From JARRON01 sp037383845 (lineage in GTDB: Bacteria; Pseudomonadota; Gammaproteobacteria; Steroidobacterales; XN24): DNA of 64,000 nt. Positions 59,105 to 64,000 of this stretch are shown here, piece after piece (the first letter of the stretch is position 1; each line of letters starts with the position of its first letter). Where the stretch lies: assembly GCA_037383845.1 (NCBI GenBank), contig JARRON010000016.1, positions 62,001 through 126,000 of the forward strand, in the 5' to 3' direction. Below the pieces are notes generated by a model. The model did no database searches, was not told the origin of the DNA, and saw only the letters and a program-made list of their open reading frames with translations. A program made the position numbers and the translations under genes.

Positions 59105-61561
59105 ATGAATCCCTGGCACGGCCTGTGGCGGCTGACGCTGCTGCTGACCAGAAAGATCCTCTTCCTGTGGGTGAAAACCCGCACCCTGGACGGTCAGGTG
59201 GAAGGCGTGGCGGCGGCCGCCGACCACCCCGTGTGCTATGTCCTCGAGCGGCCCGGCATGTCCGACCTGGCGGTGCTGGAACAGGAATGTCTGCGGCACG
59301 GATTGCCCGTGCCCAGCGCCGGCGTCATGGTGGGTGGCCGGGAGGAGTGGCGGGCGGTGGCCTACCTTCGCCGCGCTGCCCGTCGTCGCCGGCCCCACCA
59401 CAGCGAACGCCTTGAACGAGTGGCCGAGGCCGTGCAGTCCGGGCGGGAAGAGGACGTGATGGTGGTCCCGGTCTCGGTGTTCTGGGGACGTTCGCCAACC
59501 AAGGAGAAGTCCCTTTTCAAGCTGATGTTCTCGGAAGACTGGGGCATCGCGGGCCGCATCCGGAAGTTCTTCACGGTCATCATCCACGGGCGCAATGTGC
59601 TGGTGCAGTTCAGCCAGCCCGTGTCCCTGGCGCAGATGGTGGAAGAGGGCCCCAACCCGGCCCTGGTGGCGAGGAAGCTCTCCCGGGTGCTGCGGGTCCA
59701 TTTCCGGCGTCTCCGGGTGGCCACCATCGGCCCGGACCTCTCCCACCGGCGCACCATGGTCAACCAGGTGCTGGATTCCGAGCCGGTCCGTCAGGCCATC
59801 CGCCGGGAGGTGGACTCGGGCCGCATGAGCGAGGAAAAGGCGCTGGCCCGTGCCCGTAGCTACGCCAGCGAGATCGCCGCGGATTACAACTACACGACGG
59901 TCCGCATGCTCGAGGGCGTGCTGACCTGGCTGTGGGACCGGCTGTATGACGGCGTGCAGGTAGGCCACATAGACCGGCTCAAGTCGGTGGTCGAGGGCAC
60001 CGAGATCATCTACACGCCCTGCCATCGCAGCCATATCGATTACCTGCTGCTGTCCTACGTCGTCTACCGGAACGGGCTGGTTCCGCCCCACATCGCCGCC
60101 GGCCTCAACCTGAACCTGCCGGTGGTCGGACCCATTCTGCGACGGGGCGGCGCCTTCTTCCTTCGCCGGAGCTTCCGGGACAACGCGCTTTATACCGCGG
60201 TCTTCCGACAGTACCTGGCCCTCAACCTGGCCAAGGGCGTGGCGCTGGAATACTTCATCGAGGGCGGGCGGAGCCGGACCGGACGCCTGTTGCCCGCCAA
60301 GGGCGGAATGCTGTCCATGACAGTGCGGGCCTATCTTCGGCAGCCGGAGCGTCCCGTCGTGTTCGTGCCCGTGTATTTCGGCTACGAGCGGCTCTTCGAG
60401 GGCCAGTCCTACGTCTCGGAACTCTCGGGCCGGCCGAAGAAGAAGGAATCTCTCCTCGGCCTGGCCAAGGCCATCAGGGGGCTGCGCCAGGAGTTCGGCC
60501 AGGTGCACGTGAATTTCGGCGAGCCGCTTGCCCTCGACGATGTGCTGGACGATCACCGCACGGGCTGGCGGGACGAGCCGGTGGGCCCCGACGAGAAGCC
60601 GCCCTGGGTCAACCGGGTCGTGGACGACTTAGGCGTGCAGATCCTGCAGCGTATCAACGCGGCCGCCGCGGTAAGCCCGGTGAACCTGCTGGCCACCGTA
60701 CTGCTCGCAACGCCCAGGCAGAGCATGGTGGAAGGCCCCCTGTGCCGGCTGCTGGAACTGTTTGCCCTGCTGCAGCGGGCCGCACCCTACAGCGATCTGG
60801 TCACCGTGACCGACATGAGCGGCGCGGAGATGCTTGAGTACTGCGAGGGCCTCGGCCTGCTGGAGCGTCAGTCCCACAGGCTGGGAGACATCCTCCGACT
60901 CGCCGACCGGGAGGCGGTGCTGGCCACATACTTCCGAAACAACGTGGCGCACCTGTTCGCTCTGCCGTCGCTGGTGGCCTGCTGCTTCGTTGACCGGACC
61001 GCCATGGCGGAGACCCGGCTACGGGGCCTGGTGCGCATGATCTATCCCTACGTGGCCGGCGAGCTGTTCATGCGCTGGCCGCCGGGAGAAGTGGACGCGC
61101 AGATTGACCGGGTGGCGGGCGCCCTCGTCGACCTGGGCCTGCTGCGGCGGGAAAAGTTGAGCAACGAGCCCTGTTTCGTCCGCCCGCCGGACAACAGCGC
61201 CGAGGCCATCCAGCTATGGACCCTGGCACAGAACTCGCTGCAGAACCTGGAGCGCTTCTACGTCACTGCCGCCCTGCTGGTGACCCATGGTTCCGGGACC
61301 CTGACTCCGGCGCAGCTGGAAGACCTGTGCCATCTGATGGCACAGCGGATGTCGGCGCTTTACCAGTTCAACGCCCCGGAGTTCTTCGACAAGGCCCTGT
61401 TCCGGGGCTTCATCAGGCGTCTGAGGGACCACGACATCCTGAACACGGACGGAGACGGCAATCTGGTCTTCGACCGTCGCCTCGTACGGGCGATGGAAGA
61501 TGCGCGCACCATTCTCGGAGAGCGGCTGCGCCACGATATCCTGCAGGCCATCAATCTGTAG
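59105..61561 (+). CDS. plsB: glycerol-3-phosphate 1-O-acyltransferase
   Basis: An 818-residue inner membrane enzyme of phospholipid synthesis that transfers an acyl chain to glycerol 3-phosphate. The acyltransferase motif HX4D is in CHRSHIDYLLLSYVVY; AAGLNLNLPVVGPILRRGGA, FFLRRSFRDNALYTAVFRQY, FIEGGRSRTGRLLPAKGGML and RPVVFVPVYFGYERLFEG are the other blocks. The long N-terminal region and C-terminal domain match PlsB of gammaproteobacteria. Start ATG 59105. Confidence 0.96.
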   Translation: MNPWHGLWRLTLLLTRKILFLWVKTRTLDGQVEGVAAAADHPVCYVLERPGMSDLAVLEQECLRHGLPVPSAGVMVGGREEWRAVAYLRRAARRRRPHHSERLERVAEAVQSGREEDVMVVPVSVFWGRSPTKEKSLFKLMFSEDWGIAGRIRKFFTVIIHGRNVLVQFSQPVSLAQMVEEGPNPALVARKLSRVLRVHFRRLRVATIGPDLSHRRTMVNQVLDSEPVRQAIRREVDSGRMSEEKALARARSYASEIAADYNYTTVRMLEGVLTWLWDRLYDGVQVGHIDRLKSVVEGTEIIYTPCHRSHIDYLLLSYVVYRNGLVPPHIAAGLNLNLPVVGPILRRGGAFFLRRSFRDNALYTAVFRQYLALNLAKGVALEYFIEGGRSRTGRLLPAKGGMLSMTVRAYLRQPERPVVFVPVYFGYERLFEGQSYVSELSGRPKKKESLLGLAKAIRGLRQEFGQVHVNFGEPLALDDVLDDHRTGWRDEPVGPDEKPPWVNRVVDDLGVQILQRINAAAAVSPVNLLATVLLATPRQSMVEGPLCRLLELFALLQRAAPYSDLVTVTDMSGAEMLEYCEGLGLLERQSHRLGDILRLADREAVLATYFRNNVAHLFALPSLVACCFVDRTAMAETRLRGLVRMIYPYVAGELFMRWPPGEVDAQIDRVAGALVDLGLLRREKLSNEPCFVRPPDNSAEAIQLWTLAQNSLQNLERFYVTAALLVTHGSGTLTPAQLEDLCHLMAQRMSALYQFNAPEFFDKALFRGFIRRLRDHDILNTDGDGNLVFDRRLVRAMEDARTILGERLRHDILQAINL

Positions 61562-61781
61562 CGTGCTGCGTTGCAGCGCGCAACATGGTTCAGGAGCGGT
61601 GCCGCCGTGCCGGGGATTTGCGGGCAGGCAACATGCCCGGGACGATGTTGACGCGGGACCTGAGCCAAATTGATCCAACGTGTTGTTTTCCGGAGACGGT
61701 TTGGGTAAGACTACCGGAACGCTCCGGCCAGGCCGGCAGCGGGGCGACCGTGCATAACAAATTAGAAGCTGGGGAGTCCAA

Positions 61782-63878
61782 ATGAGAACTCATCCCTCCA
61801 GGGCCCTGCCCAACGGCAGGCGGATCTTGGCGGCGGCCTTTGCCGCGGTGCTGGCGGCAGGGTTCGCCGGCCAGGCGGGGGCGGTCCCCTTCGAAAGCGA
61901 AAGCGGCAACTGGCGCGGCAGCTGGGACACCACCCTGAGCTACGGCGCGCAGTGGCGGGTGCAGGACACCGACTGCCGCATCATCGCCAACGCCAACGGC
62001 GGCTGCGGGCGCAGCGCCAACATCGACGACGGCAACCTCAACTACGACACGGGCCTCTACTCGAACGTGGTCAAGGCGGTGTCGGAGATCGAGCTGAGCT
62101 ACAAGGACTCATTCGGTGTCTTCGTCCGGGGCTCGGGCTTTTACGACTTCGAGGCCGACCAGACCGAGCGCACGCCCCTCGGCGTGGGCGCGGAAGGACT
62201 GGTGAAGCAGGACGCTCGCCTTCTGGACGCCTTCGCCTACGCCCGCTTCAACCTGGGCAGTTGGCCGGCGGAGATCCGCGCGGGCGACCAGGTGATCAGC
62301 TGGGGCGAGAGCACGTTCATCCAGGGCGGCATCAACCTCACCAACCCGTTCGACGTGAACAAGCTCCGGCTGCCTGGCTCGGAACTGAAAGAGGCTCTCC
62401 TGCCCCAGGGGATGGTGTCGTTCAACATCTCGCCGACCCAGAACCTGAGCCTCGAGGCCTACTACCAGTACGAGTGGGAGCCGGTGGTGCCCGACGCGAC
62501 CGGTACCTACTACTCGACCAACGACTTTGCCGTTCGCGACGGTCGTTACGTCATGCTGGGTTTCGGCGCCTGGTCGGACCTGGGCACTGACTGGTCCGGT
62601 CTGGGCGGCAGCTTCATCCCGGACTTCAACTTCGTCCCGCGCCGGCCCACGGAGGAGCCGGACGACGACGGGCAGTATGGCGTCGCGCTGCGCTACTTCG
62701 CCGAGAACCTCATGGGCGGCATGGAGTTCGGCTTCTACTACATCCGCTACCACAGCCGGCTGCCGCTGCTGAACGGTCTCACCGGCACGCCAGCGGGCTT
62801 CGCCAACGCCGCGGCTGCGGCCACGGCCATGCAGGGCGCCGCCTTCGGGCTGTCCTCCGGCCTGTCCTTCGACGCCGCGGTCAGCACGGCGGCCCAGGCC
62901 GCGGTCAACACTGCCGCCAGCCTCGGTGGCGATCTGACCCTGGCCGAAGCCACGGACCGCGCCGCGGTGGCGGGCAACGTGTACCTGGCAGACGCGTCCC
63001 AGCTGGCGGGACTGGTGGGCTCCTTCGCGTCCCATGAGCTGGGCGTGACTTCCGGCTACTACGTGACCTATCCCGAAGACCTGGATCTCTACGGCTTCAG
63101 CTGGAGCGGCTACCTGGGCAACACGGGTATCGCCTGGCAGGGCGAGTTCTCCCTCAAGCAGGACTTCCCGCTGCTGAAGGACGACGTGGAGCTTTTGTTC
63201 GCTGCCCTGTCGCCGCTGGACGCCCTGGCGCCGGACCCGAGCTTCTCGTGCCCGACCAACCCCACGGCGATCGGCGCGCTGGGCTGCTACAACCAGGTGG
63301 GCAACTACGCTGGTCGCTTCAACGAGGTGATCGAGGGGTACATCGAGCGTGACGTCTACCAGTTCCAGACGACGTTCACCTACCTGTCAGGCCCCCTGCT
63401 GGGCGCCAATACAGGTGCTTTCGTGGGCGAAATCGGCGTGACCTACGTGGACGACTTCCCGTCCCAGACCAGCGGCGGTCCCAACGGCCAGGGTCTGCGC
63501 CTGAACGGCGAGGGCACGTCGGTGTCCGGTAACGAGGCCCTGGCTTCCCGGCACTTCGGCGAGACGGAACCGGCCAGCGCCTTCCCGGACGAGACGTCCT
63601 GGGGCTACCGGCTCCGGGCCGCCCTGGTCTACAACAACGCCATCGGCCCGTGGACGGTGACCCCGAACCTGGGCTGGTCCCATGACGTGAGCGGCAACTC
63701 GCCCGGCCCGGGCGGCAGCTTCATCGAGGACCGTACCGCCCTGTCCCTGGGTGTTACCGGCTCTCTCAGGAATACCTACGAGCTGTCCCTGAACTACGCA
63801 CAGTTCGGCGGCGCCGGCAGATTCAATACGAGCAACGACCGGGATTTCATCGGCTTCTCGGCGAAGGTCTCGTTCTAA
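61782..63878 (+). CDS. DUF1302 family outer membrane protein
   Basis: A 698-residue protein with signal peptide (LAAAFAAVLAAGFAGQAGAV, start ATG 61782, ribosome site CTGGGGAG) and a beta-barrel-like body rich in aromatic strand repeats ending SAKVSF. The N-terminal WRGSWDTTLSYGAQWRVQD and the NAAAAATAMQ Ala-rich insert match DUF1302, a family that travels with DUF1329 and RND transporters and has been tied to export of hydrophobic compounds or sterol/fatty acid degradation. The gene is followed by a DUF1329-type start. Exact role unknown. Confidence 0.9.
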   Translation: MRTHPSRALPNGRRILAAAFAAVLAAGFAGQAGAVPFESESGNWRGSWDTTLSYGAQWRVQDTDCRIIANANGGCGRSANIDDGNLNYDTGLYSNVVKAVSEIELSYKDSFGVFVRGSGFYDFEADQTERTPLGVGAEGLVKQDARLLDAFAYARFNLGSWPAEIRAGDQVISWGESTFIQGGINLTNPFDVNKLRLPGSELKEALLPQGMVSFNISPTQNLSLEAYYQYEWEPVVPDATGTYYSTNDFAVRDGRYVMLGFGAWSDLGTDWSGLGGSFIPDFNFVPRRPTEEPDDDGQYGVALRYFAENLMGGMEFGFYYIRYHSRLPLLNGLTGTPAGFANAAAAATAMQGAAFGLSSGLSFDAAVSTAAQAAVNTAASLGGDLTLAEATDRAAVAGNVYLADASQLAGLVGSFASHELGVTSGYYVTYPEDLDLYGFSWSGYLGNTGIAWQGEFSLKQDFPLLKDDVELLFAALSPLDALAPDPSFSCPTNPTAIGALGCYNQVGNYAGRFNEVIEGYIERDVYQFQTTFTYLSGPLLGANTGAFVGEIGVTYVDDFPSQTSGGPNGQGLRLNGEGTSVSGNEALASRHFGETEPASAFPDETSWGYRLRAALVYNNAIGPWTVTPNLGWSHDVSGNSPGPGGSFIEDRTALSLGVTGSLRNTYELSLNYAQFGGAGRFNTSNDRDFIGFSAKVSF

Positions 63879-63898
63879 TAAGACGCGGAGGAGTGTCA

Positions 63899-64000
63899 AT
63901 GCTTTACAGGAATATTGCCCGGGCGCTCGCGGCAGCCGCCCTGGTGGGTGTCGCGTCGCCGGCAGCTGCCGGCGAGCTGTCTGCCGACCAGATCGCCCGG
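63899..64000 (+). CDS. DUF1329 family protein, N-terminal fragment
   Basis: The last 102 bases encode MLYRNIARALAAAALVGVAS then PAAAGELSADQIAR, running off the right edge. A signal peptide is clear. A gene in this place after DUF1302 is usually DUF1329, whose mature protein starts with a similar sequence, so I call it by context. Start ATG 63899; ribosome site GGAGGAG in GCGGAGGAGTGTC. Confidence 0.6.
   Translation, partial: MLYRNIARALAAAALVGVASPAAAGELSADQIAR

Noticed and set aside
61570..61584. Hairpin after plsB as a terminator
   Set aside because: Only a 5-bp stem (GTTGC/GCAAC) and no T tract.

Overview
The window looks like a piece of a draft chromosome from a high-GC, free-living gammaproteobacterium. 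Two runs of N (1193-1216 and 11200-11245) mark scaffold joins. The guess rests on a core gene set typical of that class (greB, lipA, sohB, plsB, an FbpAB iron uptake pair under a Fur-type site, otsBA, a FadL porin, a DUF1302/DUF1329 pair) and on a fatty acyl reductase very close to the Marinobacter type. A genus cannot be named from this sequence. I see no tRNA, rRNA, CRISPR array, insertion sequence or integrase, so most of this is ordinary chromosome with a few accessory-looking genes.

Layout. 1-1019: start of a prolyl oligopeptidase running off the left edge. 1329-2989: photolyase-like FAD protein and a small exported protein. 3196-6734: a three-gene unit, two unrecognised proteins followed by a membrane Ser/Thr kinase with an outer Calx-beta domain. 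6753-9924: acyl-CoA dehydrogenase, greB and a FadL-type porin. 9981-12823: iron permease and binding protein with a Fur box over their promoter. 12833-16008: SDR, lipA and an acetylpolyamine amidohydrolase-like deacetylase. 16101-18817: sohB and an exported GH13 enzyme. 18872-26534: the ligase-associated DNA repair set (exonuclease, ATP-dependent ligase, Lhr-type helicase, PdeM), translationally coupled to two cell-wall enzymes.

26515-36231: SDR, a secreted Calx-beta protein with a CFI-box tail, a PaaI thioesterase, a CHAD protein, a tightly overlapping rhomboid / small protein / EamA / FAD oxidoreductase run, and a cupin / EamA / PLP-enzyme operon on the other strand. 36304-38628: a cysteine-less glutaredoxin-DUF3429 fusion and an orphan phage-type tail sheath protein. 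38635-44238: gamma-glutamylcyclotransferase, 5-oxoprolinase and a sodium/solute symporter, a possible 5-oxoproline salvage island. 44235-47370: two tandem membrane GTPases and an alkyltransferase-like protein. 47510-55074: fatty acyl reductase, hydrolases, a DUF2254 protein, an SDR, a lipoprotein and a methyltransferase. 55071-59018: trehalose operon otsB / GH15 / otsA. 59105-64000: plsB, a DUF1302 porin and the start of a DUF1329 gene.

Recurring themes are fatty acid and lipid handling (FadL, acyl-CoA dehydrogenase, fatty acyl reductase, PlsB, DUF1302/1329), stress tolerance (trehalose, alkylation response, ligase-associated repair) and envelope maintenance. The most noteworthy points are the kinase/Calx-beta module, the orphan sheath gene, a 25-bp tandem duplication that changes the end of a hydrolase gene, and unusual domain arrangements in the photolyase-like and glutaredoxin-like proteins. 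No single stretch is clearly a complete undescribed system; the kinase module is the best candidate.
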